Below, one piece after another: positions 17,181 through 24,936 of a DNA stretch of 46,564 nt. Made by a program: the position numbers and the translations under genes. The stretch is from Lachnospiraceae bacterium AM48-27BH. Lineage in GTDB: Bacteria > Bacillota > Clostridia > Lachnospirales > Lachnospiraceae. The notes under the pieces are model-generated. The model was given only the letters and a program-made list of their open reading frames with translations, searched no databases and was not told the origin of the DNA. Location: assembly GCA_003478355.1 (NCBI GenBank), contig QUFC01000034.1:1-46564 (forward strand), given 5' to 3'. The first letter of the stretch is position 1; every line of letters starts with the position of its first letter.

Positions 17181-17404
17181 TTATTTCTGATATTCATCGA
17201 CCGTTACTGTATAGGAGCTGGTTCCATTGACATAAATGGTTCCGTCGCTGCCTATGATGGTAACGGTTTTTCCATTTGTATCTACAACGGTTCCCTTATT
17301 GGTCAGAGAAGTTAAGGTACTATCGCCGGTAGCTTTTCTGGAAGCACGGCAATAAAAAAGCCCCAACCCCGCAGCTCTCCGTCTGCAAAATCGGAACCTT
17401 TTAT
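17181..17404 (-). pseudogene. C-terminal gene remnant just downstream of tRNA-Lys
   Basis: An open frame whose last 50 or so codons look like a real protein end (TVVDTNGKTVTIIGSDGTIYVNG, then YTVTVDEYQ) with a repeating beta-strand pattern. It has no credible start: the only upstream ATG lies inside the tRNA and there is no ribosome binding site. It begins directly at the 3' end of tRNA-Lys, a common integration point, so it may be a leftover from an excised or decayed element. The family is not recognised. Confidence 0.35.
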
Positions 17405-17406
17405 AG

Positions 17407-17479
17407 TGCACCTTCAGGGACTCGAACCCTGGACAAATAGATTAAGAGTCTACTGCTCTACCAACTGAGCTAAAGGTGC
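17407..17479 (-). tRNA. tRNA-Lys (anticodon CTT)
   Basis: A 73-nt cloverleaf on the minus strand: acceptor GCACCTT pairs with AAGGTGC, D arm GCTC/GAGC, anticodon stem GTAGA/TCTAT with loop CTCTTAA (anticodon CTT), T arm CAGGG-TTCGAGT-CCCTG and discriminator A. CCA is not encoded. A T-run (TTTTTT) lies about 50 bases downstream, after a weak hairpin. Confidence 0.95.
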
Positions 17480-17595
17480 ATATTCTGTTGTTTTGTTGTG
17501 TCGCTTTGTGTTGTTCTCCGTGACACGAACATTAGTATATCTCATAGGTCAAAAAATGTCAACAACTTTTTTAAAAAAATTTTTATTTTTTTTAA

Positions 17596-17628
17596 GGGCG
17601 GCAGGCACCCTTTTTGTGCCTGCCGCCC
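17596..17628 (-). terminator. Strong hairpin downstream of trxA
   Basis: A perfect 13-bp GC-rich stem (GGGCGGCAGGCAC / GTGCCTGCCGCCC) with a 7-base loop, seven bases after the thioredoxin stop. The downstream side is TTAAAAAAAATAAAAA then TTTTTTT, so the U-tract is delayed. It is most likely the trxA terminator. Confidence 0.7.
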
Positions 17629-17635
17629 ATCACCC

Positions 17636-17953
17636 TTACAGTGCTTTGTCCATCGCCTCTTTCAGCACTCTTTTATCCTGCATACCGATCATCTTGGCAA
17701 CTGCCTCGCTTCCCTTAAATACCATAAAGGTCGGGATAGACATGATGCGGTATTTGGTAGCGATATCCATGGCATTGTCTACATTGATCTTGCCGACTTT
17801 TACCTTGCCCGCATACTCCTCAGCCAGTTCTTCCACCACTGGAGCCATCGCCTTACATGGGCCGCACCAGTCTGCGTAGAAATCCACCAATACCGGGATC
17901 TCGCTGTCATATACTTCCTTCTCAAAATTACCGCTTGTTAATACAACTTCCAT
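17636..17953 (-). CDS. trxA: Thioredoxin
   Basis: A 105-residue thioredoxin, the usual length, with active site WCGPC near residue 30 and the cis-proline segment SIPTFMVF. It reduces cytoplasmic disulfides using electrons from thioredoxin reductase, which is not in the window. ATG at 17953 has AAAGGAGG nine bases upstream. It lies downstream of a small Cys-rich protein gene on the same strand and is followed by a strong hairpin. Confidence 0.95.
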   Translation of the reverse strand: MEVVLTSGNFEKEVYDSEIPVLVDFYADWCGPCKAMAPVVEELAEEYAGKVKVGKINVDNAMDIATKYRIMSIPTFMVFKGSEAVAKMIGMQDKRVLKEAMDKAL

Positions 17954-17975
17954 TTTTATTTCCTCCTTTGCTGTT

Positions 17976-18164
17976 TTACTTCCGTTTCTTATCCGGTTTC
18001 TTGCACTCGCCGCAGATGGCCTTCTCTGCCTCCTTGAAGCATTTTCTCCACTTCAGGATCTTCCGGTTCCAGTCGATCTTGTCACAGGTGGCCTGCTGGA
18101 GCTTCTTTTTCATGCATTCACATAGGGACATATCCATCACCCTAGTCTGCCCGGTTTGCTTCAT
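17976..18164 (-). CDS. Small Cys-rich protein of unknown function
   Basis: A small basic protein (about 53-62 residues) with paired cysteines (CEC, then single Cys residues, then CGEC near the end) and a Lys-rich tail. The spacing suggests metal or disulfide binding. The start is uncertain: ATG at 18164 (MKQTGQT...) or a later ATG (MDMSLCEC...) preceded by AGGGTG. It lies 22 bases upstream of trxA on the same strand, so the two may be co-transcribed and linked in thiol chemistry; that is inference. I recognise no named family. Confidence 0.6.
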   Translation of the reverse strand: MKQTGQTRVMDMSLCECMKKKLQQATCDKIDWNRKILKWRKCFKEAEKAICGECKKPDKKRK

Positions 18165-18190
18165 TTTATGACATCCACCGCCCCTGGTTT

Positions 18191-18213
18191 CCAATTAGAT
18201 GCGTCCTAATTGG
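18191..18213. repeat. Perfect inverted repeat between trmB and the Cys-rich gene
   Basis: CCAATTAG / CTAATTGG with a 7-base loop. There is no T-run, so it is more like an operator or an mRNA hairpin than a terminator. Confidence 0.4.
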
Positions 18214-18236
18214 AAGATCCCTTCACAGTCTGACGA

Positions 18237-18881
18237 TCACTGGCTCTTTCGTGACGCGATCAGCTTGCAGATCGGTTTCCCCTCGCCGGAGAACTTGGTC
18301 TCATACTCGGTCATCACATTGCCTTCCGCATATTCGCTGTGATGCAGATCAAAGGTGTGCATCTCGATCTCCCAGCCTGCTTCCGGAATCGCTTCCAGGG
18401 AGTAGTCAAATAAGCCGCGGTTGTCCGTCTTAAACTCCACTTTTCCTTCCGGACATAAAATCTGATCATACACTGCCATGAACTGTGGAGAAGTCAGTCT
18501 TCTCTTGGCGTGGCGATCCTTCGGCCATGGATCAGAAAAGTTCAGATAGATCTTCGCCACCTCACCCTTCTTGAAAATATCTGCCAGCTTACGGGCATCT
18601 ACACACATGAAACAGATGTTGGTCAGTTCCAGGGTTTCACGCTTCTGAATGGCTTTTAATAATACAGAAGAGTACATCTCGATTCCTACATAATTAATAT
18701 CCGGGTTCTGCTGAGCCAGCTCCATCAGAAACTTTCCCTTTCCCATACCAACCTCGATGTGGATCGGATTCTCATTGCCAAACACCTCTGCCCAGCAGCC
18801 TTTCTTCTGTTCTGGCTCCTGGATCACAAAAGTACTTTCCTCTATCTGTTTTTCTGCGCCTGGAATATGGCGTAATCTCAT
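18237..18881 (-). CDS. trmB: tRNA (guanine-N7-)-methyltransferase
   Basis: A 214-residue SAM-dependent enzyme that methylates guanine 46 in the variable loop of tRNA. The SAM-binding motif IHIEVGMGKGKFL (near residue 40), the segment NYVGIEMYSSVLLKA and the signature LNFSDPWPKDRHAKRRL are clear. Length is normal. ATG at 18881 follows GGAGGAAA. A housekeeping gene, first of the trmB - Cys-rich - trxA series. Confidence 0.96.
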   Translation of the reverse strand: MRLRHIPGAEKQIEESTFVIQEPEQKKGCWAEVFGNENPIHIEVGMGKGKFLMELAQQNPDINYVGIEMYSSVLLKAIQKRETLELTNICFMCVDARKLADIFKKGEVAKIYLNFSDPWPKDRHAKRRLTSPQFMAVYDQILCPEGKVEFKTDNRGLFDYSLEAIPEAGWEIEMHTFDLHHSEYAEGNVMTEYETKFSGEGKPICKLIASRKSQ

Positions 18882-19082
18882 ATCATTTCCTCCAAATGGT
18901 TAAAATACAGCTCTCGCCGCAAGCCTATCTTACCACGGTCATTACCTTCTTGTAAAGCGTCCCTCTATCACCTTACATTTCTCTTACGGTGCAAAATTAT
19001 AGATGCAGAAATTGTCGAAAAATAGTATAATAAAGACGGAATTCTGGATTTTTACATCATTTATATATAAGGAGGATCTTCT

Positions 19083-19931
19083 ATGACCGCAAACGAAGCA
19101 ATCAGCAGCTGGGAAAAGATCCAGCAGGGCGTGAAGGAAGCAGAAACCCTGATGGGAAAAAGGGAATACAACTTATCCATGGTCAAGGCAAGGCAGACCC
19201 TGGAATTCATGGTTCATTGTCTGTGTGACCAGGCCGGTATTATGGAACCAGATCTGTCACGCTCCATTGACGCTCTTTATAATGAACGGGTCATCACCAA
19301 GACCACCTGCGAACACTACCACAAAATCCGCATGCTCGGCAACTCTGCTGTCCATGAAAATAATACCAGTGCTTACGATGCCAACCAGGCTTATCAGTTT
19401 CTGTCCCAGGAGGTTTACACCTTCTCCCATGACTACCGTGCAGGCAAACGCCGCCCGTCAGCCGCATCCAAGAGCCGTTCCTCTCAGACCGAACGCCGCA
19501 CCTCTGGCAGCTCCAGAGGTTCAAGCAGCTCCAGAAGCCGCAAGAAAAACTCCGACAGCCGTTTCTCTTCCACTGATCTGATCCGACTTGGCGCAGTCCT
19601 GGTCTGTGTGGCAGTCATCGTTCTGGTTGTCCGTCTGGTCCTTCCTAAGAAGAAAGGCACAACAGAAACTGCTCCGGTCACAACCGAGAACCTGCTTCCA
19701 GAGACTACGGCCGCCCCGGAAACTATGGCAGAGACCACTCCGGCCGCTGTTTACAAGACCTCTGACAACTTAAATGTCCGCTCCGAGCCCTCCACTTCAG
19801 GAAACAAGCTGGGACTTCTTCCAGCAGGAACCATCGTAGATTATGTGGAAGATTATGACAGCGACTGGGCCGTGATCAACTATGACGGCACCCAGGCTTA
19901 TGTGTCCAAACAGTTCCTGGTACATGACTGA
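19083..19931 (+). CDS. Membrane-anchored SH3b protein with DUF4145-like N-terminal domain
   Basis: 282 residues in four parts: a helical N-terminal domain (about 1-120) resembling DUF4145/HEPN-like modules (ARQTLEFMVHCL, then MLGNSAVHE); a Ser/Arg/Lys-rich low-complexity stretch (about 125-160); one membrane helix (LGAVLVCVAVIVLVVRLVL); and, after a Thr/Pro-rich spacer, an extracellular SH3b domain (SDNLNVRSEPSTSGNKLGLLPAGT to the end). The topology puts the helical domain inside and SH3b at the wall. ATG at 19083 follows AAGGAGG. A TATAAT at 19026-19031 is a likely -10 box. It is a single-gene unit; its role is unknown, possibly wall sensing. Confidence 0.8.
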   Translation: MTANEAISSWEKIQQGVKEAETLMGKREYNLSMVKARQTLEFMVHCLCDQAGIMEPDLSRSIDALYNERVITKTTCEHYHKIRMLGNSAVHENNTSAYDANQAYQFLSQEVYTFSHDYRAGKRRPSAASKSRSSQTERRTSGSSRGSSSSRSRKKNSDSRFSSTDLIRLGAVLVCVAVIVLVVRLVLPKKKGTTETAPVTTENLLPETTAAPETMAETTPAAVYKTSDNLNVRSEPSTSGNKLGLLPAGTIVDYVEDYDSDWAVINYDGTQAYVSKQFLVHD

Positions 19932-19935
19932 TCTT

Positions 19936-19961
19936 ACGTTCCCAGGCTTTCCCGGGAACGT
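19936..19961. repeat. Perfect inverted repeat after the SH3b gene
   Basis: ACGTTCCC / GGGAACGT with a 10-base loop, five bases after the stop. No T-run follows. It may be an RNA-stabilising hairpin ahead of the real terminator at 20054. Confidence 0.45.
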
Positions 19962-19989
19962 GATTCTGTCGGAGATCATCCACAAGTTG

Positions 19990-20043
19990 TCTGACATCTT
20001 TTTTGTCATATGCTTTATCATTATCTGACAATTTTTTGTCATA
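19990..20043. repeat. Two 20-21-bp direct repeats, each a small hairpin
   Basis: TCTGACAT-C-TTTTTTGTCATA (19990-20010) and TCTGACAATTTTTTGTCATA (20024-20043) start 34 bases apart. Each carries a TGACA / TGTCA inverted repeat. They lie between the SH3b gene and its terminator. Confidence 0.55.
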
Positions 20044-20053
20044 CTGGAACTTA

Positions 20054-20098
20054 TGCCCAAAAAACAGCGAAGCGCATTCGCTATTTTTTGGGCATTTT
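20054..20098 (+). terminator. Rho-independent terminator after the SH3b gene
   Basis: An 18-base arm TGCCCAAAAAACAGCGAA pairs with TTCGCTATTTTTTGGGCA (one mismatch) around a GCGCA loop, followed by TTTT. It separates the SH3b gene from the ATPase operon. Confidence 0.8.
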
Positions 20099-20103
20099 GC
20101 ATG

Positions 20104-20131
20104 TTACTTTTTTCCCAAAATGGTGTATTAT
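20104..20131 (+). promoter_or_regulatory. Candidate promoter of the V-ATPase operon
   Basis: TTACTT (20104-20109) and TATTAT (20126-20131) with 16-bp spacing, about 100 bases before the first ATPase gene. Confidence 0.45.
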
Positions 20132-20143
20132 GTTAAAAGGCAC

Positions 20144-20165
20144 TTATGTACAAACTTATGTACAA
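20144..20165. repeat. Two TTATGTACAA direct repeats in the V-ATPase leader
   Basis: TTATGTACAA at 20144-20153 and 20156-20165, a 12-bp period, each containing the palindrome TGTACA. The position just after the predicted start point suits a repressor operator or a leader RNA element. Confidence 0.5.
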
Positions 20166-20237
20166 TATTAGTCAGTACCTATATGTTATCTGCAGATGCT
20201 GACACAAGTGTTAAAAAAAAGACAAGGAGGATACGAC

Positions 20238-20549
20238 GTGAACGATGTAATCAACAAATTGTCTGACATTGAACAGGCTTCCGTCAACATTATGGACAGC
20301 GCTAATGCCCGTAAAAAAGAGATTGCTGCTCAGATGGCAGACAAGACATCCAGCTTTGATGCCCAGATCCAGGCTGATACCGCCAAAAAGTTAGCAGATC
20401 TGCGTGCTCAGATGGAAGTCGATATGCAAGCCAAGTTGTCTAAGCAGAAATCTGATGCTGAGGAGACCTTACGGCAGATGGAGGACAGTTATGCTGCCCA
20501 TCACACAGAATATGCACAGGCTCTCTTTCGAACTATGACAGAGAGGTGA
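20238..20549 (+). CDS. V/A-type ATPase subunit H/G (peripheral stalk)
   Basis: A 103-residue, highly charged helical protein (runs of Ala, Lys, Gln and Glu consistent with a coiled coil). It is the first gene of the V/A-type ATPase operon, where the stalk subunit called H (archaeal) or G is usual. It pairs with subunit E to form the peripheral stalk holding the catalytic head. GTG at 20238 is chosen because AGGAGG lies seven bases upstream; the longer in-frame ATG at 20196 would include that site. Four bases separate it from subunit C. Confidence 0.82.
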   Translation: MNDVINKLSDIEQASVNIMDSANARKKEIAAQMADKTSSFDAQIQADTAKKLADLRAQMEVDMQAKLSKQKSDAEETLRQMEDSYAAHHTEYAQALFRTMTER

Positions 20550-20553
20550 GCGT

Positions 20554-21597
20554 ATGAGTGGCTTATTAGCTTACAGCGGTATTGCCACGAAAGTGAAATC
20601 CATGCAGAGCAAGCTTCTTTCCGAAGATAAGCTCCGGGAAATGGCTGCTTTAGAAAATGTTCCTGAGGCATTGGAATACTTAAAACGCCAGCCCGCTTAC
20701 GAAGACCTTTTCAGCGATGTGGACGACCAGTCCTTTCACCGCAGCGCCATCGAACAGCGGCTGCTTCTTTCCAAATACCGGGATTTCACGAAGCTTTACC
20801 GTTTTTCCAGAGTTTCCCAGCGGAAGTTTCTGGATCTTTATTTTCTGCATTATGAGATCGCCATATTAAAACGCTGTCTCAGATGCGTACTGGATCACCG
20901 GAATCCGGATCTGGACCTTTCCTTATTTCAGGAGTTCTTTGAGAAGCACTCTCACCTGAATTTAATGGCCCTGTCTTCCGCTCAGACGATCCAGGATTTC
21001 GTTTCGAATTTAGGGGGTACTGTATTTTACGATCTTCTGGCTGATCTGGCAGAAACACCGGGAACCACATTGTTTGACTATGAATTAAAGATGGATCTTC
21101 TTTATTTTAAGACCATGTGGAAACAGGCTTCTTACCTCTCCAAAAAAGAGGCTGCGATCTTGACCCAGTGCTTCGGAAGCAAACTGGATCTGTTAAACAT
21201 CCAGTGGATCTACCGTTCCAAAAAGTATTATCAGCTTTCTACTGCTGACATTTACGCGCTGCTGATTCCGATCTCTTACCATCTGCACCGCGATGATATC
21301 CGCAAATTAGTAGAAAGCGAAGGGGTAGATGGATTTTTCACTGCTCTGAAAACCACTTCCTACGGTTCCATGCTCACAACGGATCTGTACCAGCAGCCGG
21401 ATCTGGAGGAATTGTATGAAAAAGTCTTAGACCGGGTTCACCGGCTGACTGTTCAGAGGCAGCCTTATTCCATCGCAGCTTTGAATACCTATCTTTATTT
21501 TAAAGAACAGGAGGTTCAGAGAATCATCACCGTAATCGAAGGCATTCGATACGGATTGGGGGCAGACACCATTTGTTCCTATGTAATCAAACACTAA
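20554..21597 (+). CDS. V/A-type ATPase subunit C
   Basis: A 347-residue helical protein of the V-type subunit C (AC39/NtpC/AhaC) family. Its opening (SGLLAYSGIATKVKSMQSKLLSEDKLREM) and its end (ALNTYLYFKEQEVQRIITVIEGIRYGL) are characteristic. It links the central rotor stalk to the membrane ring. ATG at 20554 follows GAGAGGTG. The preceding and following genes are ATPase subunits, with 15 bases before subunit I. Normal length; no defect seen. Confidence 0.92.
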   Translation: MSGLLAYSGIATKVKSMQSKLLSEDKLREMAALENVPEALEYLKRQPAYEDLFSDVDDQSFHRSAIEQRLLLSKYRDFTKLYRFSRVSQRKFLDLYFLHYEIAILKRCLRCVLDHRNPDLDLSLFQEFFEKHSHLNLMALSSAQTIQDFVSNLGGTVFYDLLADLAETPGTTLFDYELKMDLLYFKTMWKQASYLSKKEAAILTQCFGSKLDLLNIQWIYRSKKYYQLSTADIYALLIPISYHLHRDDIRKLVESEGVDGFFTALKTTSYGSMLTTDLYQQPDLEELYEKVLDRVHRLTVQRQPYSIAALNTYLYFKEQEVQRIITVIEGIRYGLGADTICSYVIKH

Positions 21598-21612
21598 AGG
21601 GGGCTAACAACT

Positions 21613-22095
21613 GTGATTGAAAAAATGAAGTTCTTAAGCGTTACCGGCCATAAGGACGACATGGATCGTGTCATCGACCAGTATCTCTCCAAACACGAGA
21701 TGCAGTACGAGAACGCTCTGTCAGAATTAAAAACCGTATCCAACTTAAGACCATTTATGGCGACCAACCCTTATAAAGATGTTTATCAGCAGGCCTGCCT
21801 TCTGACCGACTCTTTTCCTAAGGAAATCATCGATAATGCCAGAGAGATCACTCTGGATGAGGCGGTTGCCATTGTAACACGCTGCCAAAAGCAGTTTGAG
21901 GAGCTGGCTTCTAAGAAGGAAGCCATACAGAAATCCTTAGAAGAAGCGGAAAGCTCTCTGGGCAAGATTTCCCATTCTCCGAACTGGATTATAATATCAG
22001 CAGCATTCTCCATTTTAAATTTATCAAATTCCGTTTTGGACGCATTTCCAAGGAATATTATGACAAGTTTTATAACTATGTATATGACTCTGTAG
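21613..22095 (+). CDS. V/A-type ATPase subunit I, N-terminal part (frameshifted gene)
   Basis: Start of the large membrane stator subunit I (NtpI, a-subunit). GTG at 21613 has AGGGGG nine bases upstream. The first 118 codons encode the cytoplasmic coiled-coil arm. After GKIS the frame becomes non-homologous and stops at 22095. The correct continuation, FPFSELDYNISSIL, lies in another frame beginning at 21969. Restoring one T in the run around 21968-21970 joins the parts into about 641 residues, the normal length. See the entry at 21969. Confidence 0.88.
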   Translation: MIEKMKFLSVTGHKDDMDRVIDQYLSKHEMQYENALSELKTVSNLRPFMATNPYKDVYQQACLLTDSFPKEIIDNAREITLDEAVAIVTRCQKQFEELASKKEAIQKSLEEAESSLGKISHSPNWIIISAAFSILNLSNSVLDAFPRNIMTSFITMYMTL

Positions 22096-23537
22096 ACACG
22101 GTTCTTTACCGCTGTGATGAGGACCAGGAATATGTATGGTGTGTTTACTTCGTCCCGGGAAGCATCAGCGACAAGGTAGATGCCATCTACGCTTCCATGC
22201 ACTTTGAGCGTACTTTCATTCCGGATGAATATGAAGGAACCGCAAAACAGGCTTCTGATCTGCTGACCGGAAAAATTTCTGATCTGAAGGCTCAGGTTGC
22301 CAAGGCAGATCAGGCATTAAACGTTGCTTCTGAAAATGCCAGAGATGATCTGTCAGCGGCTGTAAAACGCCTGGCCATCTTCACCAAAAACTTTGATATC
22401 CGCAAATTAGCAGCCTGTACCAACCATGATGAGGCTCACACCCACTACATTTTATGTGGCTGGATGCCTGAGAAAGAGGCTGAGAGCCTGCAGCGTGAGA
22501 TGGCGAATGACATCATGGCCTTCTGCATCGTAGAAGACAATCATGATAACATCACCAGCCGCCCGCCGACAAAGCTGAAAAACTGCAAGCTGTTCAAGCC
22601 TTTCGAAATGTTTGTAGATATGTACGGACTTCCATCCTACAACGAGTTAGATCCGACCGTTCTGATCGGTCTTTCCTATTCCATTCTCTTCGGTTTCATG
22701 TTCGGAGATGTGGGACAGGGCTTATGCCTGATGATCGGCGGCTGGCTTCTGTATCATTTTAAGAAAATGAACCTTGCGGGCATTCTTTCCCGCTGTGGCT
22801 TCTGTTCCACCATCTTTGGATTCCTCTTCGGCAGCTTCTTCGGTTTTGAAGATGTCATTCCTGCCCTGTGGCTCCATCCAAAGACAGCCATGATGCAGGT
22901 TCCATTTGTCGGCAACTTAAACACCGTATTCGTGGTTGCCATCGGCCTTGGTATGCTGATCATCCTTCTGACCATGGTCTTAAACATCTACAACAGCGTG
23001 AAAGAGCACAATACCGAAAAGACCTGGTTTGATACCAATGGTGTTGCCGGACTGGTATTTTACGGTGCTCTGACCGTTACCCTGGCACTTTACATGACCG
23101 GACATGCACTTCCTGCTGCTATCGTACTGGTTGTGATGTTTGTGATCCCGCTTCTGGTGATCTTCTGTAAAGAGCCTCTGACCGCGCTGGTTGAGAAAAA
23201 GAGCCATCTGATTGAGGACAGCAAGGTCATGTTCTTCGTGCAGGGCTTCTTTGAATTATTTGAGGTATGTTTGAGTTACTTCTCTAACACCCTTTCCTTC
23301 GTCCGTGTGGGAGCGTTCGCAGTCAGCCATGCGGCTATGATGGAGGTTGTACTGATGTTGGCAGGCGTGGAAGCAGGCAATCCAAACTGGGCTGTCGTAG
23401 TCCTTGGCAACTTATTTGTCTGCGGTATGGAGGGCCTGATCGTTGGTATCCAGGTACTTCGTCTGGAATACTACGAGTTATTCAGCCGTTTCTACCGTGG
23501 TACCGGCCGTGCATTCAGGCCTTACGGAAAAGCTTAA
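21969..23537 (+). CDS. V/A-type ATPase subunit I, main part (frameshifted gene)
   Basis: Carries most of subunit I, which forms the ion half-channels facing the c-ring. After the rest of the cytoplasmic arm (FKFIKFRFGRISKEYYDKF), seven to eight membrane helices run from about codon 190 of this part. They include GLSYSILFGFMFGDVGQG and the conserved functional arginine in SNTLSFVRVGAFAVSHA. As written it has no ribosome binding site of its own; the first ATG in frame is at 22197. The intact helices and key arginine argue that the protein is functional in the living cell and that the break is a base-level error. Confidence 0.9.
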   Translation, partial: FPFSELDYNISSILHFKFIKFRFGRISKEYYDKFYNYVYDSVDTVLYRCDEDQEYVWCVYFVPGSISDKVDAIYASMHFERTFIPDEYEGTAKQASDLLTGKISDLKAQVAKADQALNVASENARDDLSAAVKRLAIFTKNFDIRKLAACTNHDEAHTHYILCGWMPEKEAESLQREMANDIMAFCIVEDNHDNITSRPPTKLKNCKLFKPFEMFVDMYGLPSYNELDPTVLIGLSYSILFGFMFGDVGQGLCLMIGGWLLYHFKKMNLAGILSRCGFCSTIFGFLFGSFFGFEDVIPALWLHPKTAMMQVPFVGNLNTVFVVAIGLGMLIILLTMVLNIYNSVKEHNTEKTWFDTNGVAGLVFYGALTVTLALYMTGHALPAAIVLVVMFVIPLLVIFCKEPLTALVEKKSHLIEDSKVMFFVQGFFELFEVCLSYFSNTLSFVRVGAFAVSHAAMMEVVLMLAGVEAGNPNWAVVVLGNLFVCGMEGLIVGIQVLRLEYYELFSRFYRGTGRAFRPYGKA

Positions 23538-23572
23538 TTTTTTAATTCACTTTATAAAAGGAGAGTAAAATC

Positions 23573-24001
23573 ATGAGTTTATTAGTTAAAATTACATTAG
23601 CCGCAGCATTAATCTTAAGCATCGTTGTTCCTTTCGGCGCATTCGCCATGGGTGAGAAAACAAAAGGCCGTTATAAAACCGCTTTAGGCATCAATGTATT
23701 CCTGTTCTTCGGTACCTTGATCGTATCTTCCGTACTGATGTTCTCCGGCAACGCATTCGCTGCTGAAGCTGCTGCTGAGACCTCTTCCGCTTTAGGCATG
23801 GGCTGTGTCGCTGCTGCTCTTTCTACCGGTATGTCCTGTATCGGTGGTGGTATCGCCGTATCCGCTGCTGCTTCCGCTGCATTAGGTGCGATCAGCGAGG
23901 ACGGTTCTATCCTTGGTAAATCATTAATCTTCGTAGGACTTGCCGAAGGTGTTTGTCTGTATGGTCTGATCATCTCCTTCATGATCTTAGGTAAGTTCTA
24001 A
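23573..24001 (+). CDS. V/A-type ATPase proteolipid subunit K (c-ring)
   Basis: 142 residues with four membrane helices: two hairpins joined by a loop with AFAAEAAAET. The ion-binding glutamate is E125 in VGLAEGVCLYGL on the last helix. The first hairpin lacks an equivalent acid, as usual for fused V-type proteolipids. In the third helix, the place where Na+-pumping relatives often carry a Gln (GIGQGI) reads CIGGGI, so one usual sodium ligand seems absent. The ring rotates as ions pass subunit I. ATG at 23573 follows AAAGGAGA. Confidence 0.92.
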   Translation: MSLLVKITLAAALILSIVVPFGAFAMGEKTKGRYKTALGINVFLFFGTLIVSSVLMFSGNAFAAEAAAETSSALGMGCVAAALSTGMSCIGGGIAVSAAASAALGAISEDGSILGKSLIFVGLAEGVCLYGLIISFMILGKF

Positions 24002-24004
24002 TCC

Positions 24005-24310
24005 ATGAAAATGTACCTGATCAGCGACAACGTCGATACCTGGACTGGCATGCGCCTGGCAGGTGTCGAGGGCTGTGTCGTTCATGGAAAAGATGAGCTT
24101 CAGAAGGAACTTGATAAGGTTATGGCCGATAAAGAGGTTGGCATCGTTCTTCTTACAGAAGGGTTTGGCCGCCGTTTTCCGGAACTGGTAAACAAAGTAA
24201 AGCTGAACCGGATCCCTCTGTTTGTGGAGATTCCCGACCGACATGGAACCGGCCGCAAGCCAGACTTTATCACCTCCTATGTCAATGAAGCCATTGGACT
24301 GAAATTATAA
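24005..24310 (+). CDS. V/A-type ATPase subunit F
   Basis: A 101-residue protein of the V-type subunit F (NtpG/AhaF) family, recognised by LISDNVDTWTGMRLAGVEG and GIVLLTEGFGRRFPE. It forms the rotor stalk with subunit D and can regulate ATPase activity. It starts three bases after the subunit K stop with no clear own ribosome binding site, so it probably depends on coupling. Normal length. Confidence 0.92.
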   Translation: MKMYLISDNVDTWTGMRLAGVEGCVVHGKDELQKELDKVMADKEVGIVLLTEGFGRRFPELVNKVKLNRIPLFVEIPDRHGTGRKPDFITSYVNEAIGLKL

Positions 24311-24333
24311 GATATAAGAAAGAGGTGGTCGTC

Positions 24334-24936
24334 GTGACAACGGAAGAAAAATTAGAACGTTTCCAGAAATACTGTCTGGAAAATGCGAGAGTCCGCAGCG
24401 CAAATATGCTGGACGAATATACGCAGGCACTTGAAAAGACGTTTGAAGAGCATCAGGCAGACGCCCATCGCCGTGCAGATATGCAGCTCAAGGCAGAGAC
24501 CCAGAAGATCCAGAAGGACATCAACAAAAAGCTGTCCATCGAGCAGATCAACTTAAAACGGACTCTCGGTCATAAGCAGGACGAATTAAAGGATAAATTA
24601 TTTGTAGAACTCCGCGATATGCTTGCAAACTTCATGGAGACTGCCGAGTATGACAGACTCTTAGATGCACAGGTAGCGGACGCTGTCAAGATCGCAGACG
24701 GCGAGCCAATGATCATCTATATTGATCCGGCTGATGAAAAAAAGCTCCACAATCTGGCTATGCAGCACCAGGCCGATGTACGGATCAGCGAATATTCTTT
24801 CCTGGGCGGCACCAGAGCCGTGATCCCAGGCAAAAACATTCTGATCGACAACTCCTTCCAGGCAAAGCTTGCCGAGGCAAGAGAGAATTTCCAGTTCGAT
24901 TCAGCAGCACAGACAGGAGGTACCATCCATGGCTAA
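24334..24936 (+). CDS. V/A-type ATPase subunit E
   Basis: A 200-residue peripheral stalk subunit: a long N-terminal charged helix (about 1-100) and a C-terminal alpha/beta domain (ADVRISEYSFLGGTRAVIPGKNILIDNSF) that grips the catalytic head. GTG at 24334 is preferred because AGAGGTGG lies about seven bases upstream; the frame can be extended to 24325, but that start lies in the binding site. It overlaps the start of subunit A by eight bases. Confidence 0.92.
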   Translation: MTTEEKLERFQKYCLENARVRSANMLDEYTQALEKTFEEHQADAHRRADMQLKAETQKIQKDINKKLSIEQINLKRTLGHKQDELKDKLFVELRDMLANFMETAEYDRLLDAQVADAVKIADGEPMIIYIDPADEKKLHNLAMQHQADVRISEYSFLGGTRAVIPGKNILIDNSFQAKLAEARENFQFDSAAQTGGTIHG

